From CAYLLS01 sp964385015 (GTDB lineage Bacteria; Myxococcota; UBA727; JABDBI01): DNA of 64,000 nucleotides. Below, one piece after another: positions 1-11,000 of this stretch. Location: assembly GCA_964385015.1 (NCBI GenBank), contig CAYLLS010000001.1, positions 186,001 to 250,000 on the forward strand, read 5' to 3'. The notes under the pieces are model-generated. The model was not told the origin of the DNA. It searched no databases and saw only the letters and a program-made list of their open reading frames with translations. The position numbers and the translations under genes were made by a program. Each line of letters begins with the position of its first letter. Position 1 is the first letter of the stretch.

Positions 1-2903
1 TTACTTTACTAGAACTTGATTTATATGATAAAAAATTTAAATATAAGCGTTATATGAATTCATTAAAGAATAAATTAAATTATGATAATAAAATAATTAA
101 TTTTAATAATCAAATAGTATTAGGAATTACTGGTTCTGGAGGTTCAGGCAAAAGTTCATTAATAGATGAGCTATTATTAAGATTTGGCAATTATTTTTCT
201 AATAAGAAAATAGCTATTTTAAGTGTTGATCCAACAAGAAAAAGGACTGGAGGTGCATTATTAGGAGATCGTATTAGAATGAATAATGCAAATAATAAAA
301 ATTTTTTTATTAGATCTATTGCTACTAGAACATCTGCCTTACCTATTAGTATGATTATTGCAGATGTTATTAAATGTTTAAATATAGTAGATTTTGATTT
401 AATTATTTTAGAGACAGTTGGTATAGGTCAAGATGATAATACTGTTGTCAAATTATGTGATTTCTCTATATATGTAATGACTTCTGAATTTGGTGCTCCA
501 TCTCAATTAGAAAAAATTAATATGTTAGATGATGCTAATTTTGTTGTAATAAATAAATTTGATAAATTTGGTAGTTTAGATGCATTGTTCCATGTTAAAA
601 AAATATATCAGCGTAATAATAATTTAAATCATATTGATTACAAAAAAATGCCAGTTTTTGGCACTATAGCTAGTGAATTTAATAATCATGGTGTTAATCT
701 TTTATTTAAATCTATTATCTCTCATTTTAAATATAAATTTAATAATTGGTTATGCAATAAACATATACATGATGGGATTAGTAAATCTTTAGCTCCTAAA
801 TTGAAAATTGGATATTTAAATAAAGTTAGTAAGACTATAAATATATATCATAAACATGTTTATAAACAACAATTAGTTGCTAATAAAGCTTATAATTACT
901 TTATGATTTTAGAGGATTATAAGTGTGAAGACAGCTCGAAAAATAGTATATTAAAATTGTTGCAGTATAAATATGAAAACACTATATCTAAATTAGATTT
1001 AAAATTAATTAAAGCTTTGAAAACTTTTGATAATATTATTAATAATTTACGTAATGACATGTCGATATATTATGTAAGAAATAAAAAATTGTGTATAAAT
1101 AATTTTAATATTTCTTTAAGTAAAAATAGAATACCTAAAATAGCATTACCTAGTTTTTCTTGTTGGGGTGATAAAATTAAATTTTTGTTATTAGAAAATT
1201 TTCCTGGTTATTTCCCTTTTACATCTGGTGTGTTTTCATTTAAAAGACAAAATGAGGATCCTACAAGAATGTTCGCTGGAGAAGGCATAGCAGAAAGAAC
1301 GAATAAAAGATTTCATTTGTTGACTTCTAAGCAGTCTTTTATACGATTATCAACTGCTTTTGATTCTCCTACACTTTATGGCGCTGATCCAGCTGTTACT
1401 CCAGATATATATGGTAAAATAGGAAATTCAGGGGTATCGATTTGTTCTTTAGATGATATGAAAAGATTATATTCTGGTTTTAATTTATGTGATAAATTTA
1501 CATCTGTATCTATGACTATTAATGGTCCAGCACCTATTATATTAGCTTATTTTTTTAATACAGCAATTGATTCTCAATGTGAGTTATATTTGAAACGAAA
1601 TGGATTATGGCAAGAAAATAAAAATAAAATTAAAGATTGGTTTAAAAGGAGAAATATTCCATGTGTAAAGTATAGATTATTAAATTTGCCTAATGGGCAT
1701 AATAAATTAGGACTTGGATTTTTAGGTATTTCTGCTGATCTTATTATTAGTAAGTCTATTTATAATAATATAAAGAAAACGGTTTTAAAATCTATTAGAG
1801 GCACTGTTCAAGCTGATATTTTAAAAGAAGATCAAGCTCAAAATACGTGTATATTTTCTTCTAGTTTTGCTATTAAAATGATGGGTGATATGCAAGAGTA
1901 TTTTATAAAAGAGAATATAAATAATTTTTATAGTGTTAGTTTAAGCGGTTATCATATAGCTGAAGCTGGTGCTAATCCGATTACTCAATTAGCATTTACT
2001 TTAGCTAATGCGTTTACTATTGTAGAATATTATATATCTAGAGGTATGCATGTTGATGATTTTATGTCTAATTTAAGTTTTTTCTTTTCAAATGGTTTAG
2101 ATGTAGAATATAGTGTTATCGGTAGAGTAGCTAGAAGAATTTGGTCTATTGCAATTTGCAATATATATAAAGGTAATTTAAGGAGTCAAAAATTAAAATA
2201 TCATATTCAAACTTCTGGACGATCATTGCATGCTCAGGAAATTGACTTCAATGATATTAGAACTACATTACAGGCTTTGTATGCAATTGCAGATAATTGC
2301 AACTCTTTGCATACTAATGCATATGATGAAGCACTTACTACTCCTACTGAAGAATCAGTTAAAAGAGCTTTAGCTATTCAGTTAATTATAAATAAAGAAT
2401 TTGGATATATAAAGAATGAAAATTTTTTACAGGGCAGTTTTTTTATAGAATATATGACTGATTTGGTGGAACGACAAGTATTGAAAGAATTTAAATGCAT
2501 TGATGATCGTGGTGGTGTTTTAGGAGCTATGGAAACTATGTATCAAAGAAATAAAATTCAAGAAGAAAGTTTATTTTATGAACATCAAAAAGACAATGGG
2601 ATCATACCTATTATAGGTGTTAATACATTTATTAATATTAAACGAAGTATAAATATTAATAATAATGAATCTACATTAGTAAGATCAACGAAAGAAGAAA
2701 AAGATTTGCAGGTTCAACAAATATCTTTTTTAAATAAATATTTTTTAAAAGAAAAACAAGAAGCTATTAATAATTTAAAAATTGCAGTGCAAAATAATGA
2801 AAATATATTTGATGAATTAATGTATACTACTAAAAGGTGCACTATAGGTGACATATCTAATTCATTATATGAAGTTGGTGGTTCTTATAGAAGAAATATG
2901 TAG
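1..2903 (+). CDS. icmF: Fused isobutyryl-CoA mutase IcmF, 5' end outside window
   Basis: This is an adenosylcobalamin-dependent acyl-CoA mutase fused to its own G-protein chaperone. The frame is open from base 3, so the ATG at 54 is internal; the N-terminal B12-binding domain of the roughly 1,090-residue family must lie upstream of the window. Visible first is a MeaB-like GTPase domain: P-loop GSGGSGKSS (bases 132-158), ETVGIGQDD, and NKFD. The substrate-binding barrel follows (GEGIAERTNKRFH, YGKIGNSGVSICSLDDM, GYHIAEAGANP). A Gln (1839-1841, in AQNT) occupies the place where methylmalonyl-CoA mutase has its substrate-binding Arg. From recalled structural work this favours isobutyryl/n-butyryl-CoA isomerisation over methylmalonyl-CoA. 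The gene ends in TAG, 15 bases before the PilZ gene. Confidence 0.93.
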   Translation, partial: TLLELDLYDKKFKYKRYMNSLKNKLNYDNKIINFNNQIVLGITGSGGSGKSSLIDELLLRFGNYFSNKKIAILSVDPTRKRTGGALLGDRIRMNNANNKNFFIRSIATRTSALPISMIIADVIKCLNIVDFDLIILETVGIGQDDNTVVKLCDFSIYVMTSEFGAPSQLEKINMLDDANFVVINKFDKFGSLDALFHVKKIYQRNNNLNHIDYKKMPVFGTIASEFNNHGVNLLFKSIISHFKYKFNNWLCNKHIHDGISKSLAPKLKIGYLNKVSKTINIYHKHVYKQQLVANKAYNYFMILEDYKCEDSSKNSILKLLQYKYENTISKLDLKLIKALKTFDNIINNLRNDMSIYYVRNKKLCINNFNISLSKNRIPKIALPSFSCWGDKIKFLLLENFPGYFPFTSGVFSFKRQNEDPTRMFAGEGIAERTNKRFHLLTSKQSFIRLSTAFDSPTLYGADPAVTPDIYGKIGNSGVSICSLDDMKRLYSGFNLCDKFTSVSMTINGPAPIILAYFFNTAIDSQCELYLKRNGLWQENKNKIKDWFKRRNIPCVKYRLLNLPNGHNKLGLGFLGISADLIISKSIYNNIKKTVLKSIRGTVQADILKEDQAQNTCIFSSSFAIKMMGDMQEYFIKENINNFYSVSLSGYHIAEAGANPITQLAFTLANAFTIVEYYISRGMHVDDFMSNLSFFFSNGLDVEYSVIGRVARRIWSIAICNIYKGNLRSQKLKYHIQTSGRSLHAQEIDFNDIRTTLQALYAIADNCNSLHTNAYDEALTTPTEESVKRALAIQLIINKEFGYIKNENFLQGSFFIEYMTDLVERQVLKEFKCIDDRGGVLGAMETMYQRNKIQEESLFYEHQKDNGIIPIIGVNTFINIKRSININNNESTLVRSTKEEKDLQVQQISFLNKYFLKEKQEAINNLKIAVQNNENIFDELMYTTKRCTIGDISNSLYEVGGSYRRNM

Positions 2904-2918
2904 AAAAAAATATGTTTT

Positions 2919-3329
2919 ATGGAAATTATTCAAATGATCAAAGATAAACAAGCACATGAATTAAAACTTAATTTAGATAAAAATAAGACGAGACATTTAA
3001 GAGTTCCAATTGAAATTAGGATTGAAATTACTTTGGGCACTAAATCATTTACTACAACATCTCGTAATTTAGCTATTGGTGGAATTAGTTTTGAAACATT
3101 AGAAGTTTTAAGGATAGGAGATGATCTAAAGATATTGCTTTATATTCCATTTAATAAAGATTTAGAATTAATTAAAATAGAATCTAAAATTATTTGGGTA
3201 AAAAACCATATAGGATCTTATATAGTTGGTGCTGCCTTTATTAATTTTGCTCCTGGAGATTTAAAACGATTAAGGAATTGGTTGATTTTATACGTTCGTG
3301 CCCAAAGAAAAGGTTATAAAATTGTTTAA
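2919..3329 (+). CDS. PilZ domain protein
   Basis: This 136-residue protein is a single PilZ fold, the domain class that binds cyclic di-GMP. The region around residues 25-55 carries RHLR and NLAIGGISFE. These resemble the canonical RxxxR and (D/N)xSxxG motifs but are degenerate: one residue is missing between the arginines and Ala replaces Ser. Nucleotide binding is therefore uncertain, and it may be an adaptor like type IV pilus PilZ. It has no membrane segment or signal peptide. It lies 15 bases after icmF and is probably cotranscribed, although no functional link is obvious. Its 3' end faces pntB with five bases between them. Confidence 0.8.
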   Translation: MEIIQMIKDKQAHELKLNLDKNKTRHLRVPIEIRIEITLGTKSFTTTSRNLAIGGISFETLEVLRIGDDLKILLYIPFNKDLELIKIESKIIWVKNHIGSYIVGAAFINFAPGDLKRLRNWLILYVRAQRKGYKIV

Positions 3330-3334
3330 GTGTT

Positions 3335-4729
3335 TTATAATGTTTTATATTCAGTAATAATATTAGTAAGAGATTTTTTAGCATCTCCAAATATGACTCC
3401 TGTTTTATCCATTGTAAATAATGGGTTTTCTATTCCGGCAAATCCTCTGCCTTTCCCTCGTTTTAATACAATGATGGCTTTAGCTTCATGTGCATATAAA
3501 ATCGGCATTCCGAATAAAGGACTAGTTTTATCTGTTAAGGCTGAAGGATTGACCACATCATTTGCTCCAATAATAACAGCTACATCTATAATTTTGAAAT
3601 TACTATTTATTTCATTTATATCTTTTAAGTCTTCATATGGTATATCAGCTTCTGCTAATAATACATTCATATGTCCTGGCATTCTACCAGCTACTGGATG
3701 TATGCCAAAAGAAATATTAATGTCATTATTTTTTAGCAATTCTGATAATTCTTTAATTGCATGTTGAGCTTGGGATACTGCTAGTCCATATCCTGGTATA
3801 AATGTTATGTGTGATGAATTTTTAAATAACATTGCTGCATCCATAGGCATAAATTCTTTCATTGGTTTTAAATTTTCTTGACCTGTATTAATTATTGTTT
3901 CTCCAAATGCTCCAAACACTACATTTGTTAAAGAACGATTCATAGCATTACACATAATGCGAGTTAATATTACTCCAGAGGCACCAACTAAAGCACCAGA
4001 AATAATTAGAATTTTACTGTTTACAACAAAACCAGCTGCCATTGCAGCTAATCCTGAATAAGAATTTAATAATGAAATAACTACTGGCATATCAGCACCA
4101 CCTATAGGTATAACTAATAACCAACCTAATATTAGTGCAATGATAGTGCATAACCAAAATATTGTCATATTTGATGAATCATTTGTTAAATAGATGACAG
4201 CAATGATGCTTGAAATAAATAATATTATGGTTAATATTCTTTGTCCTGGATATAATAATGGTCTTGATGAGACAAATCCTTGTAATTTCCCAAAAGCAAA
4301 AAAAGAACCAGAAAAAGTGATGCCTCCTATAATAATCGAGAACCATGATGTTATTATTAAATCTAATTGAGGATTAATATTTTGATATATTATATATCTT
4401 GTAAGTTCTGCTAATGCTACTAATACAGATGCAGCTCCTCCTAGACCATTAAAAATAGCTACCATTTGTGGCATTGCTGTCATTTGTATTTTATTTGCTG
4501 CAATAATGCCAATAATGCTACCTAAACAGATTGTAATTATAAGTTCTATAAAAACTTCTCTTGGATTACTAATAATAGTTGTCATAATAATAGCTAATAT
4601 CATTCCAGCAGAAGCAATCATATTGCCTATACGTGCAGTTTTTGGAGATGCTAGTAGTTTCAAACCTACTATAAAGCCTATAGCTGATATAAGCAAGGCC
4701 ATTTGTATGGCAAAATTAATTTCACTCAT
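3335..4729 (-). CDS. pntB: NAD(P) transhydrogenase subunit beta
   Basis: PntB is the membrane and NADP(H)-binding subunit of the proton-translocating transhydrogenase, which uses the proton gradient to reduce NADP+ with NADH. The N-terminal half is a bundle of hydrophobic helices. The C-terminal third is the NADP-binding domain III, with GYGLAVSQAQHAIKEL, HPVAGRMPGHMNVLLAEA, GANDVVNPSA and KRGKGRGFAG, all typical of the family. I place the start at 4729 (MSEINFAIQM): an AAGGA ribosome site lies 8 bases upstream, and the longer in-frame reading to 4795 would overlap pntAB. The start is 4 bases after the pntAB stop, so translation is probably coupled. Confidence 0.95.
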   Translation of the reverse strand: MSEINFAIQMALLISAIGFIVGLKLLASPKTARIGNMIASAGMILAIIMTTIISNPREVFIELIITICLGSIIGIIAANKIQMTAMPQMVAIFNGLGGAASVLVALAELTRYIIYQNINPQLDLIITSWFSIIIGGITFSGSFFAFGKLQGFVSSRPLLYPGQRILTIILFISSIIAVIYLTNDSSNMTIFWLCTIIALILGWLLVIPIGGADMPVVISLLNSYSGLAAMAAGFVVNSKILIISGALVGASGVILTRIMCNAMNRSLTNVVFGAFGETIINTGQENLKPMKEFMPMDAAMLFKNSSHITFIPGYGLAVSQAQHAIKELSELLKNNDINISFGIHPVAGRMPGHMNVLLAEADIPYEDLKDINEINSNFKIIDVAVIIGANDVVNPSALTDKTSPLFGMPILYAHEAKAIIVLKRGKGRGFAGIENPLFTMDKTGVIFGDAKKSLTNIITEYKTL

Positions 4730-4733
4730 TTTC

Positions 4734-5036
4734 TTATTCCTTATTTTTTTGTTTAAACATAGCAAGCATTCTATCGGTAACAACAAATCCACCAACTAAG
4801 TTAATTGTAGCAAATAATATAGCTGCATAAGATAAAATATGTGCTAATGTAGATTCCTGTAAAGGAAGAATTATGATTGCACCAATTATGATAATACCAG
4901 ATATTGCATTAGAACCAGACATTAACGGTGTATGTAACATTGTAGGTACTTTAGAAATAATTTCAAATCCAATAAAGATAGATAATACTAAAATATGTAT
5001 TAATATAGATAATTCAGATAGAGTATCTAATTGCAT
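4734..5036 (-). CDS. pntAB: NAD(P) transhydrogenase subunit alpha, membrane part (alpha-2)
   Basis: This 100-residue protein holds the three membrane helices that in E. coli form the C-terminal end of PntA. Here they are a separate gene, as in Rhodospirillum and many other bacteria with a three-subunit enzyme. Family-typical segments are ILVLSIFIGFEIISKVPTML, HTPLMSGSNAISGIIIIGA and NLVGGFVVTDRMLAMF. It sits between the NAD-binding alpha-1 gene (15-base gap) and pntB (4-base gap), so all three subunits are made from one message. Confidence 0.93.
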   Translation of the reverse strand: MQLDTLSELSILIHILVLSIFIGFEIISKVPTMLHTPLMSGSNAISGIIIIGAIIILPLQESTLAHILSYAAILFATINLVGGFVVTDRMLAMFKQKNKE

Positions 5037-5051
5037 TTTTTCACCTTAATT

Positions 5052-6170
5052 TTATATAAATTTTAAAATATTTTTATTAATAACATTATTATTAATAATG
5101 CATGATGTTGTTATTATTTCATCATCAACATTAAAAGATTTATTATCTTTATTAATTAAAATATTTAATAATGCAAATATGTTATGTGCATACATATCAC
5201 TTGCATTTTTAGATAATGTTGATGGCAAGTCTGTAGGACCAATTATTTTAACGCCATTCATTATAACCTCTTCATTTGCTTTGCTGCCTTCTATATTTCC
5301 ACCTGATTCTGTGGCTAGATCAATTACAATAGATCCAGGATTCATGTTTTTAATTGCTGAAATGTTTAATAATCTTGGAGCTTTTAATCCTGGTATTTGT
5401 GCAGTAGATATAATTACATTCATTTTTGAAGCAAATTCACCTAATTTTTCTTGTTGTAATGTTTGTGATTCTTTGTTTAATGTTTTAGCATAACCTCCTT
5501 TCCCTTCACCTGATTCTTGTATATTAATATTAACAAATTTACCACCTAATGATTCTATTTGTTCTTTTACAGCGGCTCTTACATCATAACCATAAACAAT
5601 TGCTCCTAGTCTTTTAGCTGTAGCTATAGCTTGTAATCCAGCTACTCCAGCACCTAAAACTAGTAATTTAATTGGCGATATAGTTCCAGCAGCAGTCATT
5701 AACATAGGGAAAATTGTATTTAATTTATGACTTGATAATATTACAGATTTGTAACCAGCTAAATTTGCTTGGGAACTTAGTGCATCCATTGATTGTGCTC
5801 TAGAAATTCTTGGCACCATATTCATTGCTAAAATTTGTATATTTTTATTATTAATTTGTTTAATAATTTGTTTGTCTTTTAAAAAATTTACAAAAGATAT
5901 ATATAATAATTTATTTGTTATTGTTATTTTATTCAAATTTAATAAATTAATTGCACAGATAATATTAGATTGTTTAAATAATTCATCTTTTGTTGCAACA
6001 ATTGTTGCTCCAGATTTAATAAATTGTTCATCAGAGTAATTTGCTCTTATTCCAGCATTATGTTCTATGATAACTTTTATATTGTTTTTTATTAGTTTTT
6101 TAACTACATCTGGGACAAGAGCCACTCTTTTTTCTCTTGATAATATTTCATATGGCACTCCTATAATCAT
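5052..6170 (-). CDS. pntAA: NAD(P) transhydrogenase subunit alpha-1, NAD-binding
   Basis: This is domain I of transhydrogenase, the cytoplasmic subunit that binds NAD(H) and passes hydride to PntB. The 372 residues match the alanine dehydrogenase/PntA fold. The N-terminus is IGVPYEILSREKRVALVPD, the dinucleotide fold is KLLVLGAGVAGLQAIATAKRLG, and YDVRAAVKEQIESLGG and RSQSMDALSSQANLAGYK-like segments follow. The last 30 residues are low-complexity and probably form a linker to the alpha-2 membrane part. It is preceded by the acyl-CoA dehydrogenase gene with a 42-base gap and is probably in the same transcript. Confidence 0.93.
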   Translation of the reverse strand: MIIGVPYEILSREKRVALVPDVVKKLIKNNIKVIIEHNAGIRANYSDEQFIKSGATIVATKDELFKQSNIICAINLLNLNKITITNKLLYISFVNFLKDKQIIKQINNKNIQILAMNMVPRISRAQSMDALSSQANLAGYKSVILSSHKLNTIFPMLMTAAGTISPIKLLVLGAGVAGLQAIATAKRLGAIVYGYDVRAAVKEQIESLGGKFVNINIQESGEGKGGYAKTLNKESQTLQQEKLGEFASKMNVIISTAQIPGLKAPRLLNISAIKNMNPGSIVIDLATESGGNIEGSKANEEVIMNGVKIIGPTDLPSTLSKNASDMYAHNIFALLNILINKDNKSFNVDDEIITTSCIINNNVINKNILKFI

Positions 6171-6212
6171 TATATTTACCTCATTATTGTTATAGTTTAT
6201 AATTATATTTAA

Positions 6213-8024
6213 TTAAAATGAATTATCTGAAAGATTCATTATATCTAAGTTATTATTAAGAATGATGTTTTTAATGCAATTGATGTTTGGCAGTACATTT
6301 CTACAATAAAATTGCGCAGAAAAGATTTTCCCTTGATAAAATGGTGTGTGTTTACATTTATTATTTTTTAATAATGCACATGATGTTTCTCCTTGTTTTA
6401 TCAAGAGCCATCCTATTATTAATTCACTTAGAGATTTTAATATATTATTTGCATGTAGACCTGCATAATATAAAGATTCACCTATTTGATTAGTAATAAT
6501 GTTAAAAATTTCTAATATGCAGTTATGAGCGTTTTGTAGTATTTTATATTCAATTGATAAATGATCTTTGAATATTTTATTATTATATGTATGCTGAATA
6601 TTATTTATTATTATATTAAATGCATGTTTATTATCTTTAATAATTTTTCTAAATAATAAGTCTAATGATTGTATGTGAGTTGTCCCTTCATATAAAGAAT
6701 CAATTTTTTGATCTCTAATGTATTGTTCTATTGGATAATCTGATAGATATCCAGAACCACCAAAACATTGTAATGACATATTTAATATATGATATGATTC
6801 TTCTGAATTATATCCTTTAATTAAAGGAAGCAATAGGTTTAATATTTTTTTATATTGTGTTGATTTTGTAATATCAGTTTCTATAATTTGTAAATCATGG
6901 ATATGATTACAATACATACATAATACACGCATCCCTTCTGCATATGATTTTTGCATCATAAGCATTCTACGTATGTCCGGATGCTTAATAATATTGACTT
7001 TATTAACTGTTTTGTTAAATATTGATGTTAAATCTATTCCTTGAATTCTTTCTTTAGTAAATGCTAATGCATTTAAGTATGCTGTAGATAAAGTAGACAT
7101 TGATTTTATGCCTACTGCCATTCTAGCTTGCTCAATTAATTTAAACATTTGTTTTATTCCATTATGAATATTTCCTAATAGAAAACCTTTAGCAGGTGTT
7201 TTTGCTCCAAATGTTAATTCACAGGTAGCAGAAGCATGTATTCCCATTTTTTTCTCAATATTTGTACAAAACACTCCATTTCTTTTCCCATAAGTTAAAT
7301 CTTCATTAATCCATATTTTAGGCACTATAAATAATGAAAGCCCCTTTATTCCTTGAATAGCATTTTTAGGGCGTGCTAACACCATATGTATAATATTTTT
7401 TGTATTATTATAATCTCCATTGGTAATAAATCTTTTTGTGCCTTTTATATGATATATATCATCCTTGATATGTATAGCTTGAGTTTTACCTGCTCCTACA
7501 TCACTACCAGATTCTGATTCTGTTAAAACCATAGTAGCACCCCATTTATCTTGTATCATTTTTTTGATAAAAATATTTTTTTGTTTTTCAGTTCCACATT
7601 CATTTATTAGATTAACTACTATGCTTCCAAATAAATATAGTGCAACTGAAGGATTTGCACCAACTATCATTTCGAATGCTGCCCAATTTAAAGAATTTGG
7701 TGCTTCTATACCACCTAAATTTTGTGGTATATTTAATAAATTCCAATTCCCTTCATAATATGCATCCATTGATTTTTTTATAGATGTTGGTAACATTACA
7801 GTTCCGTTATTTAATTTTAATTCAGTTCTGTCTCCATCTACGAAACTATTGGCAATTTTTTCTTTTGCTAAAATATTAATGTTATTTAACATTTCTTTAA
7901 TTATGTTTTTGTCTATGTGTGAGTATTTTTTATTAGTTAAAATGTTGTCTTGTATTTTAAAAAAATCAAATAAATTGAAAAAAATATCATTTAAATTGCT
8001 TTTATAATGAAAATTATTGTTCAT
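6213..8024 (-). CDS. Acyl-CoA dehydrogenase, long (DmdC/FadE-like) form
   Basis: This FAD enzyme desaturates an acyl-CoA at the alpha-beta bond and passes electrons to ETF. At 603 residues it is the long form, with an extra N-terminal helix segment and a C-terminal helical domain beyond the usual 380-residue core. Core motifs are MVLTESESGSDVGAGKT, GTKRFITNGD, GVFCTNIEKKMGIHASAT and CFGGSGYLSDYPIEQYIRD. The Glu of LYEGTTHIQ, at about residue 440, aligns with the catalytic base. Substrate cannot be read from the sequence; medium or long straight-chain acyl-CoAs or methylthiopropionyl-CoA are known for this subfamily. It starts 52 bases after the rpoC stop and may be cotranscribed with rpoBC and the pnt genes. 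Confidence 0.9.
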   Translation of the reverse strand: MNNNFHYKSNLNDIFFNLFDFFKIQDNILTNKKYSHIDKNIIKEMLNNINILAKEKIANSFVDGDRTELKLNNGTVMLPTSIKKSMDAYYEGNWNLLNIPQNLGGIEAPNSLNWAAFEMIVGANPSVALYLFGSIVVNLINECGTEKQKNIFIKKMIQDKWGATMVLTESESGSDVGAGKTQAIHIKDDIYHIKGTKRFITNGDYNNTKNIIHMVLARPKNAIQGIKGLSLFIVPKIWINEDLTYGKRNGVFCTNIEKKMGIHASATCELTFGAKTPAKGFLLGNIHNGIKQMFKLIEQARMAVGIKSMSTLSTAYLNALAFTKERIQGIDLTSIFNKTVNKVNIIKHPDIRRMLMMQKSYAEGMRVLCMYCNHIHDLQIIETDITKSTQYKKILNLLLPLIKGYNSEESYHILNMSLQCFGGSGYLSDYPIEQYIRDQKIDSLYEGTTHIQSLDLLFRKIIKDNKHAFNIIINNIQHTYNNKIFKDHLSIEYKILQNAHNCILEIFNIITNQIGESLYYAGLHANNILKSLSELIIGWLLIKQGETSCALLKNNKCKHTPFYQGKIFSAQFYCRNVLPNINCIKNIILNNNLDIMNLSDNSF

Positions 8025-8076
8025 ATATTTCCTTGTTGATTAAATAATGTATAAGTTTGCTGTATAACTGTAATAA

Positions 8077-11000
8077 TTAGTGTATTTCTAGTAATTCTAA
8101 TGGAACATTATCTATTTTTTTCCTTGTATTTATTGTATTATTATTATCAAACTCTATATGCAATGATCTATATTTTGATAAACCAGTTCCTGCTGGGATT
8201 AGTCGTCCCATGATGACATTTTCTTTTAATCCTCTTAAATAATCTATTTTGCTAGATATTGCTGCTTCTGTTAATACTTTAGTTGTTTCTTGAAAAGATG
8301 CACCAGATATAAATGATTCAGTAGATAATGAAGCTTTAGTAATGCCTAATAATAATGGTTCTGATGTTGCAGTAGATAAATTTTGTTTTAATATTCTTGT
8401 ATTTTCTTCATAAAAAATTTGTTTTTCTATTTGTTCATTTTCTAAAAAAGTTGTATCTCCAGATTTAATAATTTTTACTTTTTTTAACATTTGTCTTACA
8501 ATGACTTCTACATGTTTATCGTTAATTTTTACTCCTTGTAGTCTATATACTTCTTGAATTTCTTCTACCATATATTTTGCTAATGCTTTTTCTCCTAATA
8601 TTCTTAAAATATCATGTGGATTCACTGAACCTTCCATAAGAGCATCACCTGCTCTTACAAAATCTTCTTCTCTTACATTAATATGTTTCCCTTTTGGAAT
8701 TAAGTATTCTCTTTTATTGTTTTTATCTGCATAAACAATGACTTTTCTTTTGCCTTTTGTATCTTTACCAAATATAATGCTACCATCAATTTCAGAAATA
8801 ATAGCAATATCTTTGGGTTTTCTAGCTTCAAACAATTCAATGACTCTTGGTAATCCTCCAGTGATATCTTTAGTTCTAGATGCTTCTCTATTTACTTTAG
8901 CTAAATTATCCCCAGGTGATATCATATCTCCTTCATTGACAATAATAATAGCACCTATAGGTAATATATAATTTGTTTTTTTATTATTTTTGTCTTTGAT
9001 TATGATATTTGGTCTTATTGATGTATCTTTAGATTCTATTATTACTTTATGTGATAATCCAGTAATTTCATCTACTTGATTATTCATAGTAATCCCTTCT
9101 ATAATATCTTCAAAATATACGCAGCCTTCTTTTTCACTTAAAATATATGATGAAAATGGATCCCATTCTATTAACATCGTACCTGGTTGTATAAAATCAC
9201 CTTCTTTAACTTTAATTATGGCTCCATATGAAACTGGATATACTTCACGTTCTCTACCGTTGTTATCCATGATTTTAATATTTCCTTGTCTGTTTATAGC
9301 TATAAAAATATTATCTTTTCTTTTAATGACTTCTAATTTATCATATATTACCGTACCTTTGCCTTTAGCTATATGACTAGATTTTTGAGCTGCACTTGAT
9401 GCTATCCCTCCAACATGAAAAGTTCTCATTGTTAATTGAGTGCCAGGTTCACCTATGGATTGTGCTGCTATAACTCCTATTGCTTCACCTATGTTGACCA
9501 TATGGCCACGTCCTAAATCACGTCCATAACATTTGGCACAAATACCTCTTTGTGTTTGACATGTTAATACAGAACGTATCTTTACTTTAGATACTCCTGC
9601 ACTTTCAATTTTATTGGTTATATCTTCATTGATCTCTTGATTAGCATCTATAATAAGGTGTCCTGTAATTAAATCATATACTTTTTCTAATGTGATTCGT
9701 CCTAAAATTCTATCTCCTATCCCTTCAATAATTTCATTGCCTTCTACAAGAGGTGAAATTTCAATTCCATCCAAAGTATTGCAATCTAGTTCTGTAATAA
9801 TGGAATCTTGTGCTACATCCACTAAACGTCTAGTTAAATATCCTGAATTTGCAGTTTTTAATGCTGTATCTGCTAGTCCTTTTCTGGCACCGTGTGTAGA
9901 TATAAAATATTGTAAAGAAGTTAATCCTTCTCTAAAATTAGCAGTAATCGGTGTTTCAATTATTTCTCCAGAAGGTTTAGCCATTAATCCTCTCATTCCT
10001 GCTAATTGTTTTAATTGTTGACTAGAACCGCGAGCGCCTGAATCAGCCATAATATATAATGAATTTAGAGATGAAGTAGTGAGTGTTTTGTTGTTATATA
10101 TAATGGTTTCATGAGAAATTACATTCATCATTTCGTTTGCAATGTCTTCAGCTGCTTTTGACCAAATATCTATTACTTTATTATAACGTTCTCCATTAGT
10201 AATTAATCCTTCAATGTATTGATTTGTAATTTCTTCAATTTCTGAATGACAATTATTTAATATTTTTTCCTTTTTAGGTGGAATAATCATATTATGCATT
10301 GCAATAGATATTCCTGAATTAGTAGCTTCTGTATATCCTAAAGTTCTAATTTTATCAGCTAATATGACAGTTTCTTTTTGTCCAGCTAATCTATAACAGT
10401 GGTTTATTAAAGATGCCAATTTTTGTTTATTCATAACTTGATTAATTAAATGAAATGAAATAATGTTTGGCATAATTTCGTATAATAATACTCGTCCTAC
10501 TGTTGTGTCTACTATTTTATTATTAATTCTGCATTTTATAGATGCGTGTAAATGAATTTGTTTTGCATCATATGCAACTCTAACTTCTTTTACATTAGCA
10601 AATATCATTCCTTCACCTTTTGATAAAGGATATGATCTAGTCATATAATAGCACCCTAGTACAATATCTTGCGTAGGAACTATTATTGGCTGGCCTGATG
10701 CTGGAGATAAAATGTTATTTGTACTCATCATTAATACTCTAGCTTCTATTTGCGCTTCTATTGATAATGGTATATGTACTGCCATTTGATCGCCATCAAA
10801 ATCAGCATTAAATGCTGTGCATACAAGGGGATGTAATTGTATAGCTTTTCCTTCAACTAATATTGGTTCAAAAGCTTGTAATCCCAATCTATGAAGTGTT
10901 GGTGCTCTGTTTAGTAATATAGGATGTTCTTTTATTACATTATCTAGAATATCCCATACTTCTGATTTTTCTTGTTCTACCATGCGTTTTGCTGCTTTAA

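Noticed and set aside
54..56. ATG at 54 as the start of icmF
   Set aside because: The frame is open to the left edge and the N-terminal B12-binding domain required by this family is missing, so the gene starts outside the window.
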